From a virus: a DNA stretch of 44,801 bases. The notes beneath the pieces were generated by a model. It saw only the letters and a program-made list of their open reading frames with translations. It did not search any database and was not told the DNA's origin. Positions 11,963-21,174 of the stretch are shown piece after piece; within the stretch, counting starts at the first letter, position 1; each line of letters begins with the position of its first letter. A program made the position numbers and the translations under genes. Where the stretch lies: positions 1 through 44,801 of the IMG/VR virus record IMGVR_UViG_3300034156_000029; one strand, 5' to 3'.

Positions 11963-12598
11963 CTATTCGTCAGTACCCCATACGATATGCGCGTCCGGGT
12001 CGTGTTCGAGGTTGTAGGATTCAAGTGTAATTTTAAGGCTATTTCCCGTTTTCCATTCGATCCAGTTCCATTCAAACTCGGCGGTTAGAGGTCCCATTAC
12101 GACAGTTCCGTCGTCAAGACAAAAACAAGTTTGCCATTTACCTAAAACAGGATCGTTCGATGTGTCGGGCGGTGGAGGTGCAGGCATAGGGACGTTTATG
12201 TACCCCCATTCCTCTTCTGGCTTTTCCATGTTGTGGGACTCAACCGTAAGTTTTACAGCGTATTGGACCAGGTCAATCCTTTCCGGGTATGGCTGATACC
12301 CAATCACCGCACCGTCATTGTAAAACAAATACGCCCATCCAGGTTCCGTGCAAAGCGCAGCCGCCGGGTCACCGTCTGCGATGTTGTACCGTATCGACTT
12401 GCTCGCCTTGGTAGGGTAGCGAATCCATACCGACGACTTAGCGTCACCAAACGCGGTTAGACGCATGTCGTTTGAATAATTAGGCTCATCTACTACGGGG
12501 TTTTCTACTACCGGATCTTCTACATCGGTTCCGCCCGATGTGTCACAGGCAAAAAACACCAAAGCGAAGACCGTAAAAATCAATATAATCCGTTTCAT
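11963..12598 (-). CDS. Phage-encoded lipoprotein
   Basis: A 211-residue protein. Residues 1-18 are a lipoprotein signal (KRIILIFTVFALVFFAC) ending in an F-F-A-C lipobox, followed by a Gly/Asp/Pro linker and a beta-rich domain. Two internal segments, VKLTVESHNMEKPEEE and LKITLESYNLEHDPDA, look like a repeated motif also present in the next upstream gene. The ATG at 12598 follows GGAGG. It sits between fibre and lysis genes, where phages often carry envelope-modifying cargo such as superinfection-exclusion lipoproteins. That role is inferred. Confidence 0.8.
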   Translation of the reverse strand: MKRIILIFTVFALVFFACDTSGGTDVEDPVVENPVVDEPNYSNDMRLTAFGDAKSSVWIRYPTKASKSIRYNIADGDPAAALCTEPGWAYLFYNDGAVIGYQPYPERIDLVQYAVKLTVESHNMEKPEEEWGYINVPMPAPPPPDTSNDPVLGKWQTCFCLDDGTVVMGPLTAEFEWNWIEWKTGNSLKITLESYNLEHDPDAHIVWGTDE

Positions 12599-12626
12599 TT
12601 CATGCCTCCTTAGCACCTGAAATATA

Positions 12627-12809
12627 TCACGCTTCCGCCTCGTCGTCCACGATGACCACTGTGCGCGGGTCGTCAGGATGCTCCATCGTCTGCGATTCCG
12701 CCGTGATCTTGTAGGCGTATTCAAGCGTCTCGTTGTAATGTTGATTCCCGTCCATAGGATTCCGCTGCAATTCAACGCCGTGCAAATCTAGGATCGTGCA
12801 GTATTTCAT
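12627..12809 (-). CDS. Small protein sharing a motif with the lipoprotein
   Basis: A 60-residue acidic protein. Its middle, AYKITAESQTMEHPDDP, matches the repeated motif of the neighbouring lipoprotein. There is no signal sequence. It begins two bases after the tail-fibre stop. It may be a fibre-associated chaperone or a cytoplasmic partner of the lipoprotein; function unknown. Confidence 0.6.
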   Translation of the reverse strand: MKYCTILDLHGVELQRNPMDGNQHYNETLEYAYKITAESQTMEHPDDPRTVVIVDDEAEA

Positions 12810-12811
12810 TT

Positions 12812-14119
12812 TTACGCCGCCTCATAATGACAGAGTTGGAGGTAGAGATGCATCGAAAACGCCGGGCTGTTCGTGTCTTTGGCAACGCGCGGGGTTCCGT
12901 TGGTGCCGTCAGAATACATGGTAGTTGCCATGTTAGCCGGGTTTGTGATTGCAGTTCCAGAGCTTCCGGCTATCCCTGCGGTTAAAGGTCCGTTACCCGA
13001 AGAGTTTACAATTACGCTCCCACTAATAGTTTCGAAGTGCCAATGCCCCTGTCCGAACCCTCTTCTTGCCAGGCCACTGACCATGTACCCGTTATCATCC
13101 CCGGCGCCATGGATCGCGCGGCCCCGGGCGCTAAACACGCGGGCGGTCGTCGTGCTTCCAGCTATGCGGTTCGCGTAGAAATCAACGGAAAACGACCCAG
13201 ACCCGGAAGAGTTCGCATGTGTGAACCCAAACGACACCGTGCGAGACCCGGCGTTTATGTTGGTCAAAAGATAATCGCCGGAAGTTATATCTCCAATAGT
13301 CGACCCCAAAGTAACCGTACGAAGATATGATGCGTATGATGTTTCATCTTCAAGAAGCGCGGAAAGAAAAGCCATGTGCGCCGCGTCATTAGTAAACGTC
13401 AGCGTAGCGACGTTGCTCGATATCGCCCATGCGGTTACTCCGAAGCTCGTCAAAGCCCCTGATAATCCATCTTTGTACGTTACCTTGAGCGAACGTAAGT
13501 AGTCGATTGCGTCTTGCCCCCAGTTGGTCGCCGATATGTCGGTATGCGTGTCGAAGTTGGTCAAACACAGGGCGGGGAAATATGTATCCGGGTCGCCTTC
13601 ATCCCACTCATGAGGCGCTTGATAGTGCATCATAGGGAAAATCATTCCACGCGGGAAACGCTTCTCTATGATTCTTTTATCGTTTGAAGGGGATTCCGCC
13701 ACGGTATCTATGAACCGTACCCAGTAGGTTCCATCATCCCCCACCGGGGTATGGTTTAGGTTTGGCGTTCCATCAGTCCCGTAGGTGGATTGATATATTA
13801 CCCCGTTGACCTGGCAGAATGAAACGAGATTGTAATACTCGGCCGTAGCAATCCACTCCGGTACTCCGTTTTGAAACAGGTATCGGAGCTGCGAGGAAAA
13901 CAGGAAGTAAAGCCCGTTGATGTCTTGAATCCTTGGCGGCTCATTCGCGGAAGCCGTGCCCGCGTAAAGACCTTGAAGGAATGGAGCGAGGCTTTGAATG
14001 GTTTCAAGGTTTTTCGTTGTAGTGGGCGTTCCAAGAGCATCGGAACCAAAAGCCCCAAACTCGCTTGTTCCACCCGTTTCCCCAAAAACCTTCTGATTGA
14101 TCCTACTAAGTTTCGCCAT
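12812..14119 (-). CDS. Tail fibre / collar-type receptor-binding protein
   Basis: A 435-residue protein. The N-terminal 120 residues resemble fibre attachment regions (INGLYFLFSSQLRYLFQNG, VNGVIYQS). The centre is beta-rich with Ser/Thr/Gly repeats. The C-terminus, with RAIHGAGDDNGYMVSGLARRG, GQGHWHFE and a final SPAFSMHLYLQLCHYE, resembles tail-collar or short-fibre tips. The ATG at 14119 is preceded by GGAGGATGGG. It follows the DUF2612/LamG baseplate gene with a 14-bp overlap. It likely contacts the host surface receptor. Confidence 0.8.
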   Translation of the reverse strand: MAKLSRINQKVFGETGGTSEFGAFGSDALGTPTTTKNLETIQSLAPFLQGLYAGTASANEPPRIQDINGLYFLFSSQLRYLFQNGVPEWIATAEYYNLVSFCQVNGVIYQSTYGTDGTPNLNHTPVGDDGTYWVRFIDTVAESPSNDKRIIEKRFPRGMIFPMMHYQAPHEWDEGDPDTYFPALCLTNFDTHTDISATNWGQDAIDYLRSLKVTYKDGLSGALTSFGVTAWAISSNVATLTFTNDAAHMAFLSALLEDETSYASYLRTVTLGSTIGDITSGDYLLTNINAGSRTVSFGFTHANSSGSGSFSVDFYANRIAGSTTTARVFSARGRAIHGAGDDNGYMVSGLARRGFGQGHWHFETISGSVIVNSSGNGPLTAGIAGSSGTAITNPANMATTMYSDGTNGTPRVAKDTNSPAFSMHLYLQLCHYEAA

Positions 14120-15485
14120 ATTGTGCCCATCCTCCAACTATATTTCTGTCAACGCCGTTCCCATCATTATACAGCCTACTAACATCATTTGACGATAGTG
14201 ATGATTCTATTGTTTCGGTTACGGCTATATGAATATTTGAATCGGTTGTATGTCCTTCATCTGTTTCAAACATAACAACACTTAAATAGGTAGAATCATT
14301 CATAGATTCAGGAATATTTATCGTATTTTCATTGTTTAATTCTCCGTTTAAATATATTTGCAATGATTCTCCTGGATTAAAAATGCCACAGACATGATCA
14401 AACGAAGATTCTGATATGCTTCCAATTAAGTAAACTTTATAAATAGTTGAACCATCTGATATTTTGAATACAAAAACACCCGTTTCATCTTCATACCCAA
14501 AATAATATACCGATATGTTCGGATCGTCGTTGCTCCACTGGCCAATAACAGACCCAACCGGATCACTGCCGTTTGTTCTTATTCTTGATGTTATGCTTAC
14601 GGGACCGGTAATTAAAGTCATGGTGTTAAATACTATATATAACTCAGACCCGTCTCTGTATATTGAGTCATACCCAAATACATTTTCTATTCCTATGTCT
14701 CCCCATATTGTCCCATCATTGTTTCCTAAATAATCATGAAGTACTGGATCGTTGTCATCCATCTTCCACAAAGATAATGCTCCGTTCGCAGAAAATGCAT
14801 ACATTATATATCCAACTGAGAAAGAGGGAGGAGAAGATCCGTATATTCCAAAAGCAAATATATGGTCAATATCAGGGACAACGCTTGTTACTACTCCAAC
14901 ACCAGCAGGATTTGGAAGAAGATTTGAGCTTTTTGCTATTTCAAATATTCTACGATATTTCTCTCCAATCAAATAGGAAACAACCGTCATGTTCTGTCGG
15001 TCAGTAAAATACACCTCAGAGCCGAAAAGATCATCGAGAATATCGTCAATCTGTTTTACGCTTGCATTTGACGAGTTTCGGACAATGCCAAGTTTGAGCA
15101 TTATTCTATATTCAGCATCCGTCAGAGTGTAAAGAGATTGATTGGACTCTTCATACCGGCGCATCTGTACATCTGGGACCACTTCCCCATACCTCATGTA
15201 CCCGTGAAAGTCAAAGTCATAATCCCCATATACGGCATACCCGAAGTATTCCCGAGTGAACGCCGTACCGGTTATGACCCTGTCAATTCCGATATACTTT
15301 CCAAGTATGTCGAGCTGAACACCTACTGCTAATTCAAGGTCATATCCTTCATCACGTATTTTTACCATTAGGTCGTAAATGACATGTGACCGTATCAAGG
15401 CGTCAATTGTGGCGCGCGCTTTCGGTTTATTGTTGTATTGAATTATGAGGAGTTTTACATAATACGCAATCAATTCTTCGTTCAT
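14106..15485 (-). CDS. DUF2612 baseplate protein fused to a LamG/ConA-like lectin domain
   Basis: A 459-residue protein. Residues 1-230 match the DUF2612 type of tail/baseplate protein downstream of baseplate J (GVQLDILGKYIGIDR, TLTDAEYRIMLKLGIVRN). Residues 235-450 are a jelly-roll, lectin-like domain (ALSLWKMDDNDPVLHDYLGN, ITSRIRTNG, LQIYLNGELNNE). The fusion probably ties the baseplate to fibres and adds sugar binding. The 3-prime two-thirds of the gene is clearly more AT-rich than the N-terminal part, which suggests the lectin domain was acquired from elsewhere. It overlaps baseplate J by 4 bp. Confidence 0.82.
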   Translation of the reverse strand: MNEELIAYYVKLLIIQYNNKPKARATIDALIRSHVIYDLMVKIRDEGYDLELAVGVQLDILGKYIGIDRVITGTAFTREYFGYAVYGDYDFDFHGYMRYGEVVPDVQMRRYEESNQSLYTLTDAEYRIMLKLGIVRNSSNASVKQIDDILDDLFGSEVYFTDRQNMTVVSYLIGEKYRRIFEIAKSSNLLPNPAGVGVVTSVVPDIDHIFAFGIYGSSPPSFSVGYIMYAFSANGALSLWKMDDNDPVLHDYLGNNDGTIWGDIGIENVFGYDSIYRDGSELYIVFNTMTLITGPVSITSRIRTNGSDPVGSVIGQWSNDDPNISVYYFGYEDETGVFVFKISDGSTIYKVYLIGSISESSFDHVCGIFNPGESLQIYLNGELNNENTINIPESMNDSTYLSVVMFETDEGHTTDSNIHIAVTETIESSLSSNDVSRLYNDGNGVDRNIVGGWAQYGET

Positions 15486-16666
15486 GATATGGCTATCCTG
15501 GCAATGTCATTTACAAAACGTGAAGCGGAATCCGCTGTATCGATTACCTCGTCCCATGTCGCGTTATCGTCGGAGAGTTCCATCCCGGTGATACGGTAAT
15601 TCGTGTTGACAGTTTTCAGGTAACATACAATTGTGTCTGCGCTTGCCGATTCTCCGACCCCCCACAATACATTTTCTACAATAAGTCGCTTCAATTCGTC
15701 GTCGTCCACGACTCCACCGCCGACCACTATGATAGCAAAACGTATCCACAGGTTTTGATTGTCAGGCCTGTCGAATCGTGCAGTATACGTTCGTCCGTTC
15801 GGGCGAGGAACGATTACTTCTTCGTCACCCCTTAGACCTGAACCGGCTGACTTTTTCGCGTAAATTACTTCGCCTATCTCGTCAGGGTCGCCACCTTCCA
15901 CGATTGCCCAAACGGTATGCGGCGGGGTTCCCTCAATGTCCGTCGCGTCGGTGTCGTTTGAATTGACTATCGCGGTCGTAACCCCATCGAGCGCAAGAAG
16001 GGCGGATTCGATCGAGTCCAGGTATCCGGTAGAAACGATCGCTGTACTTTTACGCCGGCGCAATCTCAATGAGGCGTCCGTCTCTTCGTCTCGGCCCTGG
16101 ACTGTAGGCGATGACGGGTTATTGATCGCGGTGACTCCGGCTATCGCAGTAACGGCCGTCGTGATCGTGTTGACCGATACTTCGACGTTTCCAATGTCTT
16201 TAGCTCGGAAGGTTAAGACGTAAGTCCCGGCGGACGCAATGGCTTCCGTTTCGATTAGACAGAACTGATTCCCTACATCATCTTTGACCGTGTAGGTCCC
16301 GGCCGGAATATCGATATCCTCGGAGGCGTCGTCAAGCCCTTGCAACGTTACGGCACGATCAACCGTGATCGATATCGGCGTTTGGGTAAACGTGGCGCCC
16401 TGTCGGAATATTCCATTGATCGCCACACGTTGATCTAACACTCGGCCCTGCGCCTGGTCGGGGTCAAAGCCAGAATTGATATCTTCCAACACTTCACGCT
16501 GATCTATACCAATTTGCGCTACAATGTTTATTTGCTGGCCGTCAGGGGTATCCGGTTCTACATTGATGTCGTCGCCGTAAATACCCTTCATGTCGTCGGT
16601 GAGTTCCGTTACCAGCTCGGTGAGGCTCTTTATCGTTAATCCGGTTTCGTCCAAAGTATCCGGCAT
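15482..16666 (-). CDS. Baseplate J-like protein
   Basis: A 394-residue baseplate wedge protein of the gpJ/gp6 type. Family features include GIYGDDINVEPDTPDGQQINI, DQRVAINGIFRQGATF, ETDASLRLRRRKST and the C-terminal NLWIRFAIIV region. The ATG at 16666 overlaps the preceding stop as ATGA and has GAGG upstream. The order W-like, J-like, DUF2612 is standard for contractile-tail baseplates. The length is normal for the family. Confidence 0.92.
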   Translation of the reverse strand: MPDTLDETGLTIKSLTELVTELTDDMKGIYGDDINVEPDTPDGQQINIVAQIGIDQREVLEDINSGFDPDQAQGRVLDQRVAINGIFRQGATFTQTPISITVDRAVTLQGLDDASEDIDIPAGTYTVKDDVGNQFCLIETEAIASAGTYVLTFRAKDIGNVEVSVNTITTAVTAIAGVTAINNPSSPTVQGRDEETDASLRLRRRKSTAIVSTGYLDSIESALLALDGVTTAIVNSNDTDATDIEGTPPHTVWAIVEGGDPDEIGEVIYAKKSAGSGLRGDEEVIVPRPNGRTYTARFDRPDNQNLWIRFAIIVVGGGVVDDDELKRLIVENVLWGVGESASADTIVCYLKTVNTNYRITGMELSDDNATWDEVIDTADSASRFVNDIARIAIS

Positions 16667-17013
16667 CAAATAACCTCGCTAAAATCGATTGTCCCTATCG
16701 TCGTATCCACCGAAGCGCTTACGCTTACCTCTCGGCTGTCACGGTCGAGTGTACTCGAAAAGCTGGAAATCCGCAACACGCCGCCCGTTTGAAGTATGAC
16801 CCGCTTTATGTCCACGTCAAGAAGAGTCTTACGCCCACGGTCTAAATAATTATTCCAGTCTACGCCGTCCTGGGTCGCAAAGAAGCAATCCCCTTTCCAC
16901 TGCTTGAGGCGAGTTTCGATTGACTGCATGATTGCGTCCATGTCAGTTTTGTATGAGTTCTTCCCCCGTCCGAAAACCCAATCCCCGAAGGAGTCAAGCG
17001 CTCGCATGATCAT
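16666..17013 (-). CDS. Baseplate wedge protein, W/gp25-like
   Basis: A 115-residue protein with the look of gp25/GP46-like baseplate proteins: an N-terminal amphipathic stretch, then DMDAIMQSIETRLKQWKGDCFF and a beta-rich end. It lies directly before baseplate J with a 4-bp overlap, the usual place for this subunit. GGGGG precedes the ATG. It probably initiates sheath assembly on the wedge. Confidence 0.78.
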   Translation of the reverse strand: MIMRALDSFGDWVFGRGKNSYKTDMDAIMQSIETRLKQWKGDCFFATQDGVDWNNYLDRGRKTLLDVDIKRVILQTGGVLRISSFSSTLDRDSREVSVSASVDTTIGTIDFSEVI

Positions 17014-17014
17014 T

Positions 17015-17644
17015 TCAACCCCCCGTCTTTATTGTAGTCGTTTCGGCCGCTGATATGTCAATGGTCAACGATCCTGGAGTCTGTAGGGTATCGTCTTTTT
17101 TAAAAGACAAAAGCAAGTTCAACGCGGTCACGAATGTTTGAAGCGCCGTATCAAGGGCAGCGTGAGTAACAAACGTTTTTGAATCCCCGTTGAGGTGGAT
17201 CTCATCCCCAAAAAATCGCATGTTGTTTCCATCAAAGTCGCGTACCGCCGTCTTTGGATTTACACCCACAAGAGCGATTGCGTCGGAAAATGAATGCTTC
17301 CTCGACGTGTTCGGGTCGTGCTCGCTTCCGTTCGTGGTCCACCATATATCTATGTCGCGATCGTTGAAAAGAACGAGGCAATAATCACCGGCTGTTATGG
17401 GCATGTCGATGTATGCCGATCCGCCTTGAAGAATGAAATACGGAACATCAACAAGTAGAGGAATGGATACACTTGATCCATCGGTGAGAGGTTGCTTTAT
17501 TTGTATCTGTACCTCTACGGTCTGGTCATCCTTGTTTACTTTCGCCACCTTTCCAATCTGTACGCAATTGAGCGTTGCGAATATGTCCCGCTTGAGGTCG
17601 GAAAGAATAACGTCAAGGTTCGGGGGGAGGTTCTTTTCTTCCAT
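17015..17644 (-). CDS. Baseplate spike protein, gpV/Gp138-like
   Basis: A 209-residue protein. Residues 10-110 resemble the OB-fold N-terminal domain of puncturing spikes (IGKVAKVNKDDQTVEVQI, ITAGDYCLVLFNDRDIDIWW), and the C-terminus is a Thr/Ser-rich beta segment fit for a trimeric needle. The ATG at 17644 overlaps the previous stop by one base (TGATG); a longer start at 17710 would run back into that gene. The spike pierces the outer membrane after sheath contraction. Confidence 0.8.
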   Translation of the reverse strand: MEEKNLPPNLDVILSDLKRDIFATLNCVQIGKVAKVNKDDQTVEVQIQIKQPLTDGSSVSIPLLVDVPYFILQGGSAYIDMPITAGDYCLVLFNDRDIDIWWTTNGSEHDPNTSRKHSFSDAIALVGVNPKTAVRDFDGNNMRFFGDEIHLNGDSKTFVTHAALDTALQTFVTALNLLLSFKKDDTLQTPGSLTIDISAAETTTIKTGG

Positions 17645-18516
17645 CACTGCGCCAACCTGTTGAATACTTTTCCGCCCGAAAGGGAAAGGCTTGTCCTTGC
17701 GTCCCCGCACGTCGCCCCGGAGAACGTGACGGAATGCTTCACGCCGATAGTTTTGTATTGCCCGTCGTATCGCTTGTCCATGCTGTGTATCTCGGTTACA
17801 TAATACATTCGTATTTCTGGTGAAAACAATGTTTCAACTTCCATGTATTCTTCCCGCCGTTTCGGAGTCGTGAACAATCCCCCATTGTTTGGGTCGTCTG
17901 GATCGCCAACTATGAAAGCATCCCCGCCTATTACTTCATCATCGTCCATGACATAGGCTGTTTCAGAATCGATATAAAAACGGTTATCGGTGAGCGTGTC
18001 CATTACACCCTTAGACGCTCCGAACAATACTTGCCCGCGTTGACTTTCACCTTGAGACGGTCGGCCGAAAAATCCGTCAATCAATCCGGGCATGGAATGA
18101 ACAACACGTTTCATTATGTCTAACTTTGGAGTTCCAGCCGTAACCGTTTCATTTATGAACCCGTTTTGAATTGAGTACGCCGCGTCATACCCTTCAATCT
18201 CAGTTATCCATTCAGTCCCTTGATGATATGAAAACGCCGTTTGAATGTTACCCCTGAATATTTCGTATAGTTCAGAATTACCGTAACCGGCCACGATTAT
18301 CATTTGCCAATATTTATCGAAGTCAAACACGTCCCGGTATATTTTGTTTCGTGTCGATTCTTTGAGATTGTACAATGTTATTTTGCAATTATTAACCGAA
18401 GCCCTCGCAGCTCGGTCTACGTCAATAATTGCTGAAATGGGAGGAGTTATAGTGATAAGGTCGCTATTCGGGGATGGCGTCTTGATCCTTATTTCGTACC
18501 ACCTTCCAAACTTCAC
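17644..18516 (-). CDS. Baseplate hub protein, gpD/gp27-like
   Basis: A 290-residue protein. Early residues (VDRAARASVNNCKITLYNLKEST) are typical of phage hub proteins that join the tube to the spike; later motifs include VAGYGNSELYEIFRGNI and a C-terminal MYYVTEIHSMDKRYDGQY. GTG start at 18516 makes a GTGA overlap with the preceding gene. Context between the baseplate plug protein and the spike agrees. Confidence 0.82.
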   Translation of the reverse strand: MKFGRWYEIRIKTPSPNSDLITITPPISAIIDVDRAARASVNNCKITLYNLKESTRNKIYRDVFDFDKYWQMIIVAGYGNSELYEIFRGNIQTAFSYHQGTEWITEIEGYDAAYSIQNGFINETVTAGTPKLDIMKRVVHSMPGLIDGFFGRPSQGESQRGQVLFGASKGVMDTLTDNRFYIDSETAYVMDDDEVIGGDAFIVGDPDDPNNGGLFTTPKRREEYMEVETLFSPEIRMYYVTEIHSMDKRYDGQYKTIGVKHSVTFSGATCGDARTSLSLSGGKVFNRLAQ

Positions 18517-18866
18517 GCGAGAACCCCAGCGTTTACGTCATCGATAACCTGGTCGCGCTCAGCCGTAGTGAGAAGGTAGAGGAAAACACGCTCCGTCGAA
18601 AAGTCATTGATAAACATGGGCTCGATTCCATCAGTTCCCGCGCACGCGAGGCCAAACGGCAAAAGGCGAAAATACTGATATATCAGATTAGGGGAAAGAA
18701 CGATCTTTGATCCTTTCAAGATAAATGACCCATAGGTAAGGTCAAAATACCAATTACGTGTGCGCGGTCGAAAGTGCAAAGTAAAATTAATCTGTATTCC
18801 CTTGTCAGGGTCGGGCATGTTGAATGTCTGTTCGGGGGATGCCTTGATACCAGTTATTCTAATCAT
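18513..18866 (-). CDS. Baseplate plug protein (Pam3 gp18-like)
   Basis: A 117-residue beta protein with INFTLHFRPRTRNWYFDLTY and LVLSP-like segments that recall small baseplate plug proteins of short contractile phages. It lies between the Dit-like protein and the hub, overlapping both by 4 bp. The assignment rests on size, pattern and synteny. Confidence 0.65.
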   Translation of the reverse strand: MIRITGIKASPEQTFNMPDPDKGIQINFTLHFRPRTRNWYFDLTYGSFILKGSKIVLSPNLIYQYFRLLPFGLACAGTDGIEPMFINDFSTERVFLYLLTTAERDQVIDDVNAGVLA

Positions 18867-19690
18867 CTTCTAACGGCCTCTCTTCCTGGTGTAAAGGATT
18901 TATAAAAAGCCGTCTCGTCATCTTCTTGACCTTGTACCGGCCCATTATCTACCGATTCGGCCGCTTGTATATTCTGTGCGGGCGGGAACAAGTCTTGATC
19001 GAACGTCGTAACTTTCACCTCAGCAAATCTAACTTCTTTCAAAACTATTGAAAATGACGTGATATCGTTCGACGTTTCATCTTGCGATGACGCTATCGAT
19101 TCTATCATCATTTTTGGGAAATACTCCCACGGAGTTTGAACCGTAACAATTTGTTTTGAACGGTGAAGAGCCGATAATTGAAGATAAGCCAACTGCATAG
19201 CGTTGATTTGCTGCCCATCCCCCGCGAAGTATTTCAGGATGTTGGTCGCACGTTTAGCGATCGCGTCGACTTGATTTGCAATGTACGAAGCGCGCTCCAA
19301 TGCCTTCGCGGCTTTCGACGCGTATTGATCGGTGAACGGCCCCACGTAGGCGTCAACCTCGGACAATTTGCTCGAAAGGTTTGAAAGAGCGTACCCTAGT
19401 TCACCCGGCTGAGGAGCATGATAGACAAGGTTTCCCACAAAACCGGAAAGCGTAATTCGAACCGGCTTTATTACGGCGTGGTCGTTTATGAATGAACCTG
19501 TTTCAATCCAATGGTCTGTAATGTCCGCCGACTGATCAACCGATTCCCCCGAAGGCACATCGAAAACCCACCCCGATATTCCTTGATTTAACGGGCTGGA
19601 AACTACCACACCTTGAGACTTTTCAAGGAACTTTTCAACGTCGATGCCGGTAAGGTTTTCAACCAAAGGGGAAATAGTGTTGAAGCTCAT
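18863..19690 (-). CDS. Dit-like distal tail/baseplate protein
   Basis: A 275-residue protein. TDHWIETGSFINDHAVIKPVRITLSGFVG is the signature of Dit-like proteins in this tail type (given here in parts: TDHWIETGSFINDHAVIKP and VRITLSGFVG). The C-terminal third is charged and low in structure. It follows the tape measure with a 4-bp overlap. It probably forms the ring where the tube meets the baseplate. Confidence 0.75.
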   Translation of the reverse strand: MSFNTISPLVENLTGIDVEKFLEKSQGVVVSSPLNQGISGWVFDVPSGESVDQSADITDHWIETGSFINDHAVIKPVRITLSGFVGNLVYHAPQPGELGYALSNLSSKLSEVDAYVGPFTDQYASKAAKALERASYIANQVDAIAKRATNILKYFAGDGQQINAMQLAYLQLSALHRSKQIVTVQTPWEYFPKMMIESIASSQDETSNDITSFSIVLKEVRFAEVKVTTFDQDLFPPAQNIQAAESVDNGPVQGQEDDETAFYKSFTPGREAVRR

Positions 19691-21174
19691 TTCATACCCT
19701 TATTACCGGCCGACTTCTGAACCCGCGTTGACTGCAAAGTCCTTTCAAGCTCACGCGCGGCGGCTTTCCCTGTGGCCTCCGGGTCCGTTGATCCGTACAC
19801 GTTTTGATTGATAGTCACATTGCCCGATGCGGCAGGCGCAAGTTGCGGACCAAACCGGGGAATATTGACGTCGGTTATGCCCAAGGTTTTCAGAAAGTTT
19901 TCCGACCCTTCGGCCAGTCTATCGATGGACGACTTCAATCCGGTCAAGTCTCCGGTAACAATAGCCTTCCCTCCCTCCCCGAGCATGTTCATGCCTTGAA
20001 GAAAAGTACGCCCAGCCCCCGCCGCCCCTAATGCCACCTTACCGGCCGTTCCTGCTTTCGCTGCAATCTTGGCGGCCGCTTCGTCTTGGCCTTTTCCCAT
20101 GAGGTCAAATATCTTAACAATGTTGGAAATTACTTCTTTAATGTCTAAAAATATTTTGAATGTTTTTTCAAGAACTTTTCCAAGCTCTGGAAATTGTTTA
20201 AGCATTACACCGAACGCGCTTTTCTTTCCTGACGCATACCCGGATAAATCGTCAAGCAGTCCTACCAAGAGAACAATTCCAGCTATAAACATACCCATAG
20301 GAGAAAGCAAAAATGATTTATTCATCAAAATCAAAACGCCAATAAGTATCTTTACCGCATTACCCCATCCAACCGTTCCGCGTACAATCTTATCGATCAT
20401 CAATCCAGCATTGAAGGCCGCTCCAATAAACCTTGTAATAATGTTGAATACATTGGAAATACCCTTTACGAGCCCTTCCTTATTCGCTCGGACCCATGCA
20501 AGCGACTTTTGCGTGATCTCCAATATTTTTGGCGCAAGTTGCGTGGCGATGAGCGACTTCATGTATTTTATGGCTTGGCTAACTTCAGTAAGGCTGGACC
20601 GCGCTTTGTTTAGGCTGTCTATTTGTGATTGTGGAATGATCCACGCTTTACGGGACATTGCGTCAAACTGTTCTCCGGTCAATTCCAGCGTTGAAATGAG
20701 ATCCCCGGACACGCCCATCTGTTCCATGATGTTGCGCTTCATGGCCTGAGAGAGTCCCTGTGTTTTCGTCCTGAGTTGTTCAAGAACAGCGAACGGGTCG
20801 GACCTTGGGTCAATCCCGAGCATCTGGAATGCCGAGATATTCCCGCCGCCGAGCTTGATCTTTTCTTGATTGCTCGCAATGGCACGAATGGACGCCGCGA
20901 CGGCTTGACCCGAACCGGACACCTGATCGGCGACCGCTTGCCATTTTTGGAGGGATTCAGCCGATGCGCCCGTCGAGTCCTGGAGCTTCTTTATCTCAAG
21001 GGCGGCGGAAAACGCCTCGTCAGTTATTTTCTTTATGGCAAAGGTGAAAGCAGTTGCTCCCGCTGCGGCCGCGACTAGACCAACCTTGATACCCTTGACG
21101 GTTCCGAGGAACTTATTCGCCTTTTCCTGGTCTGTCTTTACGCCAATGTGGGCGAATAACTCAACTATCGTCAT
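19687..21174 (-). CDS. Tape measure protein
   Basis: A 495-residue, Ala/Gly/Lys-rich helical protein with hydrophobic stretches around 235-320 (IITRFIGAAFNAGLMI, VKILIGVLILMNKSF, MFIAGIVLLVGLL), as expected of a tail length ruler that later contacts the membrane. SLQKWQAVADQVSGSGQAVA is typical of the N-terminal part. It is short for a tape measure, so the tail should be short. No Shine-Dalgarno sequence is present; a promoter at 21181-21209 would start the RNA at the ATG itself. A 44-codon frame that spans the upstream terminator also overlaps the start as ATGA. Confidence 0.88.
   Translation of the reverse strand: MTIVELFAHIGVKTDQEKANKFLGTVKGIKVGLVAAAAGATAFTFAIKKITDEAFSAALEIKKLQDSTGASAESLQKWQAVADQVSGSGQAVAASIRAIASNQEKIKLGGGNISAFQMLGIDPRSDPFAVLEQLRTKTQGLSQAMKRNIMEQMGVSGDLISTLELTGEQFDAMSRKAWIIPQSQIDSLNKARSSLTEVSQAIKYMKSLIATQLAPKILEITQKSLAWVRANKEGLVKGISNVFNIITRFIGAAFNAGLMIDKIVRGTVGWGNAVKILIGVLILMNKSFLLSPMGMFIAGIVLLVGLLDDLSGYASGKKSAFGVMLKQFPELGKVLEKTFKIFLDIKEVISNIVKIFDLMGKGQDEAAAKIAAKAGTAGKVALGAAGAGRTFLQGMNMLGEGGKAIVTGDLTGLKSSIDRLAEGSENFLKTLGITDVNIPRFGPQLAPAASGNVTINQNVYGSTDPEATGKAAARELERTLQSTRVQKSAGNKGMK

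Noticed and set aside
20069-20749. 226-codon plus-strand frame opposite the tape measure
   Set aside because: No promoter or ribosome site, and it mirrors the codon phase of the real gene on the other strand.
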